Assembly: GCA_034189185.1 (NCBI GenBank)
Contig: JAXHVM010000005.1
Span: 1-32,512 of the forward strand
DNA length: 32,512 nucleotides
DNA from: Deferribacterota bacterium
Lineage (GTDB): Bacteria; Chrysiogenota; Deferribacteres; Deferribacterales; UBA228
Reading direction: 5' to 3'
In this document: in pieces, positions 15,216-24,152 of the stretch
Layout: each line of letters begins with the position of its first letter
Numbering within the stretch: the stretch's first letter is position 1
The notes under the pieces: model-generated
What the model saw: only the letters and a program-made list of their open reading frames with translations
What the model was told of the DNA's origin: nothing
Database searches by the model: none
Translations under genes and position numbers: made by a program

Positions 15216-16841
15216 GTGAATATAGAAAGTAAGACCAATATGCGTGTATTGCTTATTAACACTCCCTATGCTTTAGAGGAGAATATAGTTCCTCCACTCT
15301 CGCTTGCTTACCTTGCTGGTACTCTAGAGAGGGAGGGTATTGAGGTTCAAATTCTCGATTTCCTGGTTTCCCGCTACAGTTTATCTAAGCTAAGACAAAA
15401 ACTTTCTGAATATAAGCCCCATCTTGTCGGTGCTACCTGTACTACCCTTACTTATAAGGTTGCCTCTAGGATACTAAAAGCATGCAAGGACTTCGATTTA
15501 GATATAGTAACGGTTATTGGTGGTCCCCACGTTAGTTTTATGATTGATGATACACTTATTAGCGCTCCCTGGATCGATGTGGTTGCTATTGGCGAGGGCG
15601 ACAGGACCCTGGTAGAATTGGTCAGGGTGATAGAGGGAAGCAGAGATCTTCGCAAAGTGGATGGCATTGCCTTTAGAGAGGAAGGAGTGGTTGTGAGAAC
15701 AGATCCGCGACCTTATATTGAGGACCTTGATAAATTGCCACTGCCAGCACGATACCTTCTGCCAATGGCCAAGTATAGGGCGTTGGGATGTTCTATTACT
15801 ATGATTACAAGTCGGGGATGTCCCTATAATTGTATTTTTTGCTCAGCGAATGCGATGTTTGGCAAAAGAGTACGTTTCCGTGACCCAGGGCTAGTAGTGG
15901 ATGAGATCGAAATGCTCGATCGCGATTTTGATTTCTTGCAGATAAACATAGTGGATGACACATTTACGGCGAACCATAAACACGCTGGTCAGGTGTGTGA
16001 GGAAATTTTAAGACGTAACATCAGGACTAAATGGAGTGCTTATGCACGGGTAGATACCATGACTAAAGAATTGGCAGAGTTAATGAAACGGGCTGGTTGC
16101 ACCTGGGTAGTTTTCGGAGTTGAATCTGCTGATGAGGGTATACTTAAAACTATAAAAAAAGGGATCACCCTTGATAAGGTAAGGTCTGGGGTAAAAATAG
16201 CCACTGAAGCTGGGATTAAGGTCTTTAATTCATTCATATTTGGACTTCCTGGGGAAACCCCTGATACTGCTCGCAAGTCTATGTCCTTTGCTAAAGAGCT
16301 TGAATACAAATATGGTGCGAGTTTTGGTTTCCATATACTGGCACCCATGCCGGGAACGGTTATATATGAAAGGGCTAAGGAATATGGTATTCGTTTTCTA
16401 ACACGAAACTGGGAACACTATGATGCCAATCGGGTTGTAACTGAGATACCTACCATTAGCGTGCAGATGGTTAATGAGGCTATGGCTATATATAATCAGA
16501 ATGTGGAAATTGCCCAGCAGGAAATTAAACGCCGAGCTAAGGAGGGAGATTCCGATTACATCGCCATGGTTTTGGGTCAGGAGAAGCAGGAATTCATCTG
16601 GAATCTTATTAAGCATGATGTGCTTGATGGTTTGGGAAAGATAACTTTAGCCAAAGAGTTCGATTTAAGTGAGGCTGAGGCGGAATTGTCCAGGCGGATA
16701 TCGCTGAAACTGAAAAGACCGATTGAAATTGTCCAACGTCAGATATCTGAGTTGTTGAAAGAAGGCCTTTTGCAGTTGCAGCCAGACGGCGACGGGCTGA
16801 AGTGGCTTTGGAGTGATGGCAGGCGGCCTGGGTTGCATTAG
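15216..16841 (+). CDS. B12-binding-domain radical SAM protein
   Basis: 541 aa. Residues about 9-140 form a cobalamin-binding-like Rossmann domain (MRVLLINTP; VIGGPH at 100-105; AIGEGDRTL) without the DxHxxG cobalamin-ligand motif. The radical SAM core follows, with C202, C206 and C209 (CPYNCIFC) to bind the 4Fe-4S cluster, and later FGVESADEGILKTIKKG and FIFGLPGETPDTA. The last 100 residues look like a winged-helix-type tail. Such class B enzymes methylate or rearrange lipids, cofactors or peptides; the substrate cannot be told. The start is GTG; an ATG at 15240 (MRVLLINTP) is equally possible, as neither has a good ribosome site. It uses more G/C-ending codons than its neighbours, hinting at transfer. 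Confidence 0.9.
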   Translation: MNIESKTNMRVLLINTPYALEENIVPPLSLAYLAGTLEREGIEVQILDFLVSRYSLSKLRQKLSEYKPHLVGATCTTLTYKVASRILKACKDFDLDIVTVIGGPHVSFMIDDTLISAPWIDVVAIGEGDRTLVELVRVIEGSRDLRKVDGIAFREEGVVVRTDPRPYIEDLDKLPLPARYLLPMAKYRALGCSITMITSRGCPYNCIFCSANAMFGKRVRFRDPGLVVDEIEMLDRDFDFLQINIVDDTFTANHKHAGQVCEEILRRNIRTKWSAYARVDTMTKELAELMKRAGCTWVVFGVESADEGILKTIKKGITLDKVRSGVKIATEAGIKVFNSFIFGLPGETPDTARKSMSFAKELEYKYGASFGFHILAPMPGTVIYERAKEYGIRFLTRNWEHYDANRVVTEIPTISVQMVNEAMAIYNQNVEIAQQEIKRRAKEGDSDYIAMVLGQEKQEFIWNLIKHDVLDGLGKITLAKEFDLSEAEAELSRRISLKLKRPIEIVQRQISELLKEGLLQLQPDGDGLKWLWSDGRRPGLH

Positions 16842-17534
16842 AACTTTATTTACGCTATAGAAGTGTGAAATTAATCACTCTGAGTTGTAACGGGTATATA
16901 CTTCCTTTTTATAAAACTGATTTTATAGAGGGAATTACCCTCAATTAACTTCAAATTTTATAGATGCATACTCACTAATATAGCCCTAGTTTTATCCTTA
17001 GCAAAATGGTTCCTTCATGCTATTCACTTGTCAGGCTTATTCTAAGTAGATTGCATTCTGTAAAAAACTCAATCCTAATATATAATAGCTACCAAATGTA
17101 CTGTTGTTGAGCTTTATTGGCATATAGCTTATAATTTAAAGCAACTTCTCACTATTTTGTAACTTGAGACTGCACAGTTTATTGATTGGTTTGCTTATTG
17201 CTATTTATCCCAACGGACTTTCACTTCTTTAAAGATATCTACTGAGATATTTTTAATACCATAGATATATCTTAGAGAGCATATCAAAAGAAAGTTTATC
17301 TATATTACTTAAATCTTTAATCTACAGTAATTTAAAAGAGACTTGTAACTCCTAATAAAATGTTAAAAATAAAAAATATCTCCAAAGGATCCTCTATAGT
17401 TTTATACTATTGTAGACAAAATTTATGGCCTTAATAATTAATAAATAAATATAAATTTTTATAACTTTATAATTTACTTACCTATAATTATATCATAAAA
17501 TAATCTTTCTAACAAATTAAAAAGGAGGATAAAT
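16842..17534. other. intergenic region of about 0.7 kb without recognisable gene
   Basis: No open frame with coding character on either strand. A GAGGG-aatta-CCCTC inverted repeat at 16928-16942 lies 86 bp after the radical SAM gene but lacks a T-run. On the minus strand short peptides such as VALNYKLYANKAQQQYIW and HFAKDKTRAILVSMHL can be read between stops and may be remains of a decayed gene, but they support no assignment. A TATAAT at 17483-17488 is about 50 bp before the next gene, without a matching -35. AAAGGAGG is the ribosome site of that gene. Confidence 0.5.
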
Positions 17535-19172
17535 ATGGATTTTTTAAAATCCAACGATGCGCTTGGAACAGTGAACAGAGGAAATCCAACTGAGTCAGGT
17601 CTGTGTACGCTATGTATGGCTGACTGTAAGGGAAAATGTGAAACATGGCTCTCCAGCATTAGGGGGAGAAAGATGCTTTATCCAAGAGATTTTGGAGAGA
17701 GTACAGCAGGAAGCTCGAACACTAATTATCTTGGAGCTTCATATTCTAACCTACGCATCCAGGGATATTTATACGGTGCAAAGGGTATTCCAGAAGGACT
17801 GACAAATAATCCGGATGATTGTATTTTTCCCAACACATCTACTGAGACAGAATTTGGGTTTAAAATAAAAACTAAGGTTAAGGTTCCTTTTATAACAGGA
17901 GCACTGGGATCAACATTTGTTGCTGAGAAATACTGGAACCCAATGGCTATTGGCGCTGCTCTTGTTGGTTTTCCAATTGTTATAGGAGAAAATGTTGTTG
18001 GTGTTGATCAAAAATCAAAAATTTCAAATGGCAGAGTAACCGAAGCCCCTGAACTGGATAGGAGAATAAATTCGTTTTTGAGATATTATGATGGTTATGG
18101 GGCGATTATTGTTCAGATGAATGTGGAAGATACAAGAAACGGTGTTGCTGAGTATTTGATAGAAAAATTCGGCAACAAGGTAATTCTTGAATTAAAATGG
18201 GGGCAGGGTGCTAAATGTATAGGCGGAGAAATACAGGTTACAGATTTGGATTATGCAATTTTTTTAAAAAACAGAGGTTATATTGTTGACCCTGATCCAA
18301 CTAAAAAAGAAAATCAGGAGGCTTTTTATAAGCATGCAATCACAAGCTTTGCTAGACACAGCAGGCTTGGCTTTACTGATATGAACAATCCCGATGAAGT
18401 ACATGATTTTTTTATGAATGAAGTGGAAAGACTGAGAAACCTTGGTTTTGAAAGAATTACTTTAAAAACTGGAGCATATGGAATGGCAGAACTTGCTATG
18501 GCTATAAAGCTTGCCACAGAAGCAAATCTAGATCTGCTAACTATAGACGGTTCTGGTGGTGGTACAGGCATGAGTCCTTGGAATATGATGGAGAATTGGG
18601 GTGTACCCTCTCTACACTTACATTCAAAAGCTTTCGAGTATGCGAAAATTATAAAGGAGAAAACAGGAAAAGTTGTTGACTTGGCTTTTGGAGGTGGTTT
18701 TGCAAGAGAAGACCAAATTTTTAAAGCACTTGCATTGGGGGCTCCTTTTACAAAATTGGTGTGCATGGGGCGTTCTATGATGATACCCGCTTTTCTTGGA
18801 TCAAATATTGAAGGTGCTATCTATAAAAACAGAAAAAATAGAGTATTTGGCCACTGGGAAAAACTACCGTCTTCCATTACACAGTTTGGAGCATATCCGG
18901 AGGAAATTTTTGCCAATTATTATGAGGTGGAAGAAAAAGTAGGTAGAGAGGAAATGAAAAATATTCCCTTTGGGGCAATCGGAGTATGGACCCTATGTGA
19001 TAAACTGAAAGGAGGAATTCAGCAATTTATGTCTGGGGCAAGGAAGTTCAATCTGTCAGAACTCAGCAGAAAAGATATTATGTCAGGTAATAGAGAAACA
19101 GCGGAAATAACAGGGATACCTATAATGACTGAATTAAATGATGATAAAGCTAAAGAAATCTTGAATTCCTGA
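17535..19172 (+). CDS. FMN-binding glutamate-synthase-domain protein
   Basis: 545-aa protein matching the FMN/synthase domain of glutamate synthase large subunit (GltB central domain, archaeal stand-alone type). Signatures are GALGSTFVAEKYWNP, IDGSGGGTGMSPWNMMENWGVP (glutamate-synthase phosphate/FMN loop) and FGGGFAREDQIFKALALGA. The N-terminal amidotransferase and C-terminal GXGXG domains are absent. Residues 24-35 carry a four-cysteine motif (C24, C27, C31, C35; CxxC-x3-C-x3-C) able to hold an Fe-S cluster or zinc. Whether it makes glutamate, or is one of the many related FMN oxidoreductases of unknown role, is not determined. It stands alone, with its own upstream gap and a hairpin downstream. 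Confidence 0.85.
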   Translation: MDFLKSNDALGTVNRGNPTESGLCTLCMADCKGKCETWLSSIRGRKMLYPRDFGESTAGSSNTNYLGASYSNLRIQGYLYGAKGIPEGLTNNPDDCIFPNTSTETEFGFKIKTKVKVPFITGALGSTFVAEKYWNPMAIGAALVGFPIVIGENVVGVDQKSKISNGRVTEAPELDRRINSFLRYYDGYGAIIVQMNVEDTRNGVAEYLIEKFGNKVILELKWGQGAKCIGGEIQVTDLDYAIFLKNRGYIVDPDPTKKENQEAFYKHAITSFARHSRLGFTDMNNPDEVHDFFMNEVERLRNLGFERITLKTGAYGMAELAMAIKLATEANLDLLTIDGSGGGTGMSPWNMMENWGVPSLHLHSKAFEYAKIIKEKTGKVVDLAFGGGFAREDQIFKALALGAPFTKLVCMGRSMMIPAFLGSNIEGAIYKNRKNRVFGHWEKLPSSITQFGAYPEEIFANYYEVEEKVGREEMKNIPFGAIGVWTLCDKLKGGIQQFMSGARKFNLSELSRKDIMSGNRETAEITGIPIMTELNDDKAKEILNS

Positions 19173-19180
19173 TCTGATGC

Positions 19181-19203
19181 GCAAAGCTCTTCATGGGCTT
19201 TGC
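19181..19203 (+). terminator. stem-loop after the glutamate-synthase-like gene
   Basis: GCAAAGC and GCTTTGC form a perfect 7-bp stem with a 9-nt loop, 9 bp after the stop codon. No T-run follows, so it is either a weak terminator or an mRNA 3'-end stabiliser. Confidence 0.5.
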
Positions 19204-19300
19204 CCCTGATTAAAAGAATAGATTAACACACTATTATTTCTTTTAACTACTTTAGCCTTATTTAGGCTGTTATTAACTATATCTGTTAGGCATGATAAAC

Positions 19301-19349
19301 TGGTGGAAAATTTTTACACTATAGTAGAAAAAACGCATCTAGTGGAAAA
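19301..19349 (+). repeat. three iterated TRGTRGAAAA repeats
   Basis: TGGTGGAAAA (19301-19310), TAGTAGAAAA (19322-19331) and TAGTGGAAAA (19340-19349) lie in the same orientation with 21- and 18-bp periods. Ends of IS21-family elements carry comparable multiple internal repeats bound by the transposase, so this may be a leftover end; an operator array is the alternative. No istA or istB coding sequence is visible. Confidence 0.45.
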
Positions 19350-19478
19350 ATATCAACTTTATTATATAAGGATCTTCTTAAAAATTTTTAAGTTAAGCTA
19401 TAAGAAAAAATCACAATGTTCTAAGTTTTTAAAATAGAAATATTTTGAAATTCTTTTTGAGTATAATTTCGGTTTATG

Positions 19479-19523
19479 ACAGACATCTGATGCCTGTCTG
19501 TTTCGAGCAAGAATGTATTCTTG
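19479..19523. terminator. tandem stem-loops beside the end of the CODH operon
   Basis: Stem 1: ACAGACA/TGTCTGT with a 9-nt loop (19479-19501). Stem 2: CAAGAA/TTCTTG with a TGTA loop (19508-19523). Stem 2 begins one base beyond the stop of the minus-strand oxidoreductase gene (stop at 19525-19527). Both lack a strong T-run; they probably end or protect the 3' end of the coo transcript. Confidence 0.5.
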
Positions 19524-19524
19524 T

Positions 19525-20736
19525 TTAGCTTGATAAGGCATATATGTAGTATGCCTTGCCTTTCTTTAATGATAAATAGTTATCAATTTGTTTGCCTATC
19601 TTTTTTTGTGTTATATATAGATTATAGATAAAACCTGATATAAGTGTATCACCAACCAGAATATAGCCATTAATTTTATCATCCTTTAAATATATTTTTC
19701 TAAAGATATTATTATTTTGATAAGCAATGACTTCACCTTCGAATATCCCCGCAGATATAATTGGGAAATCAATATGTTTTTTTAAAACATTTGTATTGAT
19801 AGATCCTCTAAAAATATTTTTATTAAATAGTATATTATAAGCTGCGCCTCTAGCTTGAATTCTTGCGTTAGGATATGTTGCGTAAATACCGTGAGAGCCT
19901 GTAATCAAATGTTTTGTTAAGGCAACATCCCCAGCTACATATATACTATCATCATATTTAAGTGAATCATCTACCTTGATACCCCCTTCTATACCCAATA
20001 GTTCAGAATTTGGTCTTACCCCAATTGTAATTATTAAAAGGTCAATATTCATAAATGTATTATCGCTTAATAAGACTCCTGTGATTTTTCCGTCTTTACT
20101 ATATATATCTTTTACAACTTTTTTTAATATAATATTAATACCAGTTTTTTCTCTTAATCTCTCAGTAGCAAATACACCTCCTTCAATATCTGTCATTTGG
20201 GATAAGACTCTGTTGTTTCTATGGACAAGAGTAACATTTAATCTACGTTTCCATAAGGAAAGGGCTGCATCTACCCCTATAAAGCCACCACCAAAAACTA
20301 AAGCATTTTTTACCTTTTCTTTTTTAATATACTTATCAATTGATATTATATCTGTTAGATTTTTAAATCCAAATACACCATTTGTTTTTAGCCACTCTTC
20401 TTGAGGGAAGAAACTTCTAGACCCTGGTGCAAATAACAATTTATCGTAAGGGATATGTCTTCCTTTTTGAGTATTTACAACTTTTTTATTGGTATCAATA
20501 TTAATTACTGCATCATTTAGGATAGCTTTAATATTATATCTTTTAAAAAAATCTCTTCTTTTCCAAAAAACAGTCTCAAGTGGTTCTCCTGAAATAAAAA
20601 AGGGTATTGAACATGGTGAATAGGGGATAAAAGGTTCATTTGAAACCATAGTGATATTCTTTTTAAAACCATTTTCTCTTAATGTTGTAACAAATTCAGC
20701 AGCTGCCATACCGCAGCCTACTGTAACTATTTCCAT
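19525..20736 (-). CDS. FAD-dependent NAD(P)H oxidoreductase associated with CO dehydrogenase
   Basis: 403-aa flavoprotein of the pyridine nucleotide-disulfide oxidoreductase fold (NADH oxidase/CoA-disulfide reductase branch). The first Rossmann motif is VGCGMAAAE (residues 6-14). A redox-type Cys42 is in YSPCSIP, as in the Cys43 enzymes. The second nucleotide motif, VFGGGFIGVDAA, is at 147-158, and the FAD motif SIYVAGDVA at 264-272. It begins one base after the ferredoxin stop (TAAAATG) and is the last gene of the coo operon. In other bacteria CODH, CooC, CooF and such an oxidoreductase occur together and are thought to pass CO electrons to NAD(P). That role is inferred from context. Confidence 0.9.
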   Translation of the reverse strand: MEIVTVGCGMAAAEFVTTLRENGFKKNITMVSNEPFIPYSPCSIPFFISGEPLETVFWKRRDFFKRYNIKAILNDAVINIDTNKKVVNTQKGRHIPYDKLLFAPGSRSFFPQEEWLKTNGVFGFKNLTDIISIDKYIKKEKVKNALVFGGGFIGVDAALSLWKRRLNVTLVHRNNRVLSQMTDIEGGVFATERLREKTGINIILKKVVKDIYSKDGKITGVLLSDNTFMNIDLLIITIGVRPNSELLGIEGGIKVDDSLKYDDSIYVAGDVALTKHLITGSHGIYATYPNARIQARGAAYNILFNKNIFRGSINTNVLKKHIDFPIISAGIFEGEVIAYQNNNIFRKIYLKDDKINGYILVGDTLISGFIYNLYITQKKIGKQIDNYLSLKKGKAYYIYALSS

Positions 20737-20737
20737 T

Positions 20738-21313
20738 TTAACCTGCCACTTTTTTTCTAAGCTCCTTATATTGTCTAATATTTTCAGGCTCCTTAGGGGC
20801 TCCTAAAAGAAATGCCTTTAGATCTTTTTTCTCTTTTTTTGTAACATATTCTCTAGCCTCTTTAAATACTAGTGCATTTGTCTTGCAAGATTCAACACAT
20901 GCTGGTAGTTTACCCTTTTTTATTCTACCTGTACAAAAATCACATTTAACTGCGTAATCTCGGTTAAATGGTGAGTTATAAGTTTTTTTAAAGATAATAG
21001 CATCAAATGGGCAGGTCATTGCGCACATTGCACAAGCTTTGCACATATAAGGATCAACTATAACAGCATCAGTTTCCTCATCCCTTTTTAATGCTCCTGA
21101 TGGACATGCATCTATACAATATGCAGGATTGCAGTGCCTACATGAGGAAGCAAAATTTATATAGTCAATTGCTATTACCCGAACGTTACTAAAAGCTTTG
21201 CTATCCCCTACTAAGGTATAAATAGATTTATCAGGATGATGCTCTACAGCACATGCTATTTCACAGGCTTTACACCCGACACATCTTTCATAATCTATAA
21301 ATATTTTTTTCAT
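20738..21313 (-). CDS. CooF-like four-cluster 4Fe-4S ferredoxin subunit
   Basis: 191 aa with sixteen cysteines in four sets: C11, C14, C17, C21; C58, C61, C66, C70; C91, C94, C97, C101; and C124, C127, C139, C143. This is the pattern of CooF/HycB/DmsB electron-transfer subunits with four 4Fe-4S clusters. It has no signal peptide and is cytosolic. The ATG lies 5 to 6 bp after an AGGAGG site inside the end of cooC (26-bp overlap), so translation is probably coupled. It should carry electrons from CooS to the flavoprotein encoded immediately downstream. Confidence 0.9.
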   Translation of the reverse strand: MKKIFIDYERCVGCKACEIACAVEHHPDKSIYTLVGDSKAFSNVRVIAIDYINFASSCRHCNPAYCIDACPSGALKRDEETDAVIVDPYMCKACAMCAMTCPFDAIIFKKTYNSPFNRDYAVKCDFCTGRIKKGKLPACVESCKTNALVFKEAREYVTKKEKKDLKAFLLGAPKEPENIRQYKELRKKVAG

Positions 21314-22151
21314 GAAATTCCTCCTGATTTTTAATGAGATTATTATCTCTCATAACTATTTCACTTAGTTTATTTATCGACTCTCCTACTTCTTTTATTT
21401 TCATAAGATTAGCTATGTTTAATTCTTCGTTTTCTACCTCTTCTATATAGGGTATCTTTATAATAGAGTTAAAATCGTCTTTTAAATTTAAACCTAAAAA
21501 GTGCGATGTCTCCTCTAGTTTTTTTATATGTTTATCTTTGAATTTGTTTAATACTAGATATATTTCTTTTATTCCTAACTCCCTAGATAGTTTTTGTATA
21601 TGCTTTGCAACATCTAGTGCATTAAAAGATGGATCTGCAACAATAAAACATTTATCAAAACCTTTTGCGATTGCTCTTCCAAAATGTTCCACACCTGCCT
21701 GTGTATCCATAACAATATATTGGCCTTTCATTAGAGATATATGCCTAACAACCTTATCTAATAATGCGTTTTCAGGGCATAAACAACCTGCAGCTGCTTT
21801 TTTTACAGTCCCCATAACAAGTATTCCCAAATTATTATTAACTTTTATACCAAATCTTTCTACAACATCGCCTACATCTGGATTTAGCTTAAAGAAGGCT
21901 CCCCAACTTTTACCAGGTCTTGCGCCTGTTTTTTCTTCTATATAATCATCTGCCTTGTTTAGTGGTATAATTTCCTTTATTTTATCGTGAGGAAGTCCCA
22001 ATGTGTATGGAAGATTCATTTGAGGGTCAGCATCTAGTGCTAAAACTGAACACCCCGAATTTGCAAGAACTAAAGACAGCAAGCTTGTTATTGTGCTTTT
22101 CCCTACCCCACCTTTACCGGTTACAACTATTTTTTTCCCATTATTTTCCAT
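21288..22151 (-). CDS. cooC: CO dehydrogenase nickel-insertion ATPase CooC
   Basis: MinD/ParA-type P-loop ATPase that matures the Ni-Fe C-cluster of CooS. The deviant Walker A, GKGGVGKST, is at residues 12-20. DADP follows at 40-43, VMDTQAGVEHF marks switch II, and the CLC pair (C123 and C125) is the CxC metal-binding/dimer motif of CooC. I prefer the ATG at 22151 (MENNGKKIVV), because GGGGGG precedes it at a proper distance and the cooS stop lies one base before it. An in-frame ATG at 22166 inside cooS has no ribosome site. It is encoded between cooS and the ferredoxin gene. Confidence 0.93.
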   Translation of the reverse strand: MENNGKKIVVTGKGGVGKSTITSLLSLVLANSGCSVLALDADPQMNLPYTLGLPHDKIKEIIPLNKADDYIEEKTGARPGKSWGAFFKLNPDVGDVVERFGIKVNNNLGILVMGTVKKAAAGCLCPENALLDKVVRHISLMKGQYIVMDTQAGVEHFGRAIAKGFDKCFIVADPSFNALDVAKHIQKLSRELGIKEIYLVLNKFKDKHIKKLEETSHFLGLNLKDDFNSIIKIPYIEEVENEELNIANLMKIKEVGESINKLSEIVMRDNNLIKNQEEFHEKNIYRL

Positions 22152-22152
22152 A

Positions 22153-24084
22153 TTAACCCCCCACATAGTTAGGCGTCTTTAAACCAAGAGCATTTCTTCT
22201 CTCTAAAATTATCTCTTCCATAATAGATGCAGTTTTATCAACATCGGGTTCAACAAAGAAATATCCATCTATTAGTTCTTTTGCATCCTTTGTTAATATG
22301 TTTAATACTTTTGGGCTGCCAAAAATAGGTGGTATAGGCCATAGATGAACTGGTATGCCTGTTGCAACAAAGTATGATCCAATAGCCACAGCCTTTTCAG
22401 TAGACCATTCTGGAGCTGAACCTACAATGGGCAACATACCTGTATCTACACCTAAATAATCAGCTATTGAGCCTGATAATACTAACAACCTTGAACAATC
22501 AACACATGAACCAAAATGCAGCACAGGCGGTATATTTAGCGTTTTGCATACCTCTTTTAGGGGAACATCTAATTTATCTAAATAACTCATATCCATCATA
22601 CCAGATTTTGCCAAAGCTATTGCCCAACATCCAGTACCAGTAACTAGTATATTTTTTTCAAGTAATTTTTTAGTTAAATTGATATGAAAATAATCTTGAG
22701 TGACCTTTGGATTATTGCAGCCAACAATCGCTGCAATTCCTAATATCTTGCCCTCTTTTATTGCATCAACTAATGGAGCAGGAGTGCCTCCTAATATCTC
22801 TAGTAAACCCTCAACTGAAAATCCCACAGTTGCTTTTTCCTTTATTTTTGGGATATGTATCTTCTCTTTGATTCTGTGTGGATAGTTATCTATTGCAATT
22901 CTTATTATTTTTTCAGCAATTTCATTTGCCCTATCCTCATAAAATTGTATATGCGTGCAATTGGGAAAGTGTGCCTGCTCGCTTGTTGAGATAACTTTTG
23001 TGTGAAAGCAATCTGATAATTTACCAAGTGAAGGATAAATACACTGAACATCAACCACAATAGCCTCTACAGCTCCTGTTGTAATAGCAAGCTCTTGATG
23101 TAGCTCATTACCTGCTACTGGTATTCCTTGCCTTTCTAAAAGCTCGTTTCCTGTGCAACACATGCCAACAACATTTATGCCACTGGCTCCTTTACTTTTA
23201 GCATACTGGATTAGATCTTCTTTTTCTGCAGCCTCAACAACTTTTTCTGAGAGAATTGGTTCATGTCCATTTACAATAATATTTACTGAGCTTTCATCTA
23301 AAACGCCTAAATTCGCATATATCTCCCTATTTTTAGGTAAACCAAATAATACATCTTGAAATTCTGTAGCAAACAAAGATCCACCCCATCCATCTGATAG
23401 GGCACATCTTAAGCCTTGAATGATCAACGTTAGTGGGTCATGGTCACAACCCATATGTGTTCTGTGTAATATGTCTATTGATTCTCTATCTATATTCCTT
23501 GGTAGTAAACCAACCTTATACCCATAATTTTTCTCTACGGCCTTTTCTATATTTTTAAGCTTTTCTACCCTTTTTTTAGGCATGTAAGAGTCTACTGTTG
23601 CCATTGGATCTTCATCTTGCCTGCCATAACAATCAAGTGCAATATGGGCTACCTTTTTTGCTAACTTTTCATAAGAATCATTTTTGTTATATATATTAAA
23701 TTTCTTTGCTATTTCTTTTAATTTATTTGGCTCTTTAATACGATAATCACTTATTTTACCTTCAGCTATTTCTTTTAATAGTATACTTGGTTTTCTACCA
23801 TGATCTGAATGTGCTGATGCACCTGCTGCTATCATTCTAATTAAATTTCTAGCAACAATAGCATCAGCATCGGCGCCACATACACCGTATTTAGGCTCGT
23901 CACCATATGGGTTTATCCTGCATGGCCCCATAGAGCAATTTTTACAACAAACACCTAATTCACCATATCCACATTGTGGTTTTTGGGCTTCTAATCTGCT
24001 CCATATATTATCATAATCATTTTTATCTATAATCTTTAGCATTTCCCTTGCAGCTTTATCAACAGAGCGTTTTTCATCTAACAT
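22153..24084 (-). CDS. cooS: anaerobic Ni-Fe carbon monoxide dehydrogenase catalytic subunit
   Basis: Oxidises CO with water to CO2, two protons and two electrons. From the ATG at 24084 (GGAGGT 7 bp upstream) it has 643 aa. All cluster ligands are visible: D-cluster C38 and C46; B-cluster C47, C50, C55 and C69; C-cluster His274 (NGHEP), the GMCC cysteine pair at 309-310, C348, C456, C486 and C527. Lys564 corresponds to the catalytic lysine. This numbering runs one off from C. hydrogenoformans CODH-II for the N-terminal cysteines, which supports the chosen start; a TTG 12 bp upstream lies within the ribosome site. No acetyl-CoA synthase gene is adjacent, so this is a monofunctional enzyme. Confidence 0.97.
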   Translation of the reverse strand: MLDEKRSVDKAAREMLKIIDKNDYDNIWSRLEAQKPQCGYGELGVCCKNCSMGPCRINPYGDEPKYGVCGADADAIVARNLIRMIAAGASAHSDHGRKPSILLKEIAEGKISDYRIKEPNKLKEIAKKFNIYNKNDSYEKLAKKVAHIALDCYGRQDEDPMATVDSYMPKKRVEKLKNIEKAVEKNYGYKVGLLPRNIDRESIDILHRTHMGCDHDPLTLIIQGLRCALSDGWGGSLFATEFQDVLFGLPKNREIYANLGVLDESSVNIIVNGHEPILSEKVVEAAEKEDLIQYAKSKGASGINVVGMCCTGNELLERQGIPVAGNELHQELAITTGAVEAIVVDVQCIYPSLGKLSDCFHTKVISTSEQAHFPNCTHIQFYEDRANEIAEKIIRIAIDNYPHRIKEKIHIPKIKEKATVGFSVEGLLEILGGTPAPLVDAIKEGKILGIAAIVGCNNPKVTQDYFHINLTKKLLEKNILVTGTGCWAIALAKSGMMDMSYLDKLDVPLKEVCKTLNIPPVLHFGSCVDCSRLLVLSGSIADYLGVDTGMLPIVGSAPEWSTEKAVAIGSYFVATGIPVHLWPIPPIFGSPKVLNILTKDAKELIDGYFFVEPDVDKTASIMEEIILERRNALGLKTPNYVGG

Positions 24085-24152
24085 ATAAACCTCCAATAAA
24101 ATATTTTTCTACTTTTTATAGTAACTATGTAATTAATTTAATAAAGGAATAA

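Larger units (their letters stand above)
19173..19524. other. spacer between convergent genes
   Basis: No coding signal. It contains three perfect stem-loops (19181-19203, 19479-19501, 19508-19523), a small AGCCT-tattt-AGGCT repeat at 19254-19268, and three iterated copies of a TRGTRGAAAA sequence at 19301-19349. The rest is AT-rich. Confidence 0.6.

Noticed and set aside
15216-15650. Classical cobalamin-binding DxHxxG motif in the radical SAM protein
   Set aside because: The motif is absent, so the cobalamin domain is assigned on fold-level features and cobalamin binding itself is not claimed.
16911-16942. Rho-independent terminator after the radical SAM gene
   Set aside because: The ATAAAA/TTTTAT and GAGGG/CCCTC stems are short and no T-run follows either one.
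17090-17180. Minus-strand peptide resembling the N-terminus of an IS605-type TnpB (LNYKLYANKAQQQ)
   Set aside because: The similarity is about a dozen residues, stops flank it in every frame and no zinc-ribbon or RuvC segments follow, so it was not called.
22153-24096. TTG start giving four extra residues on CooS
   Set aside because: The TTG overlaps the GGAGGT ribosome site of the ATG at 24084, and the cluster cysteine numbering fits the shorter form.
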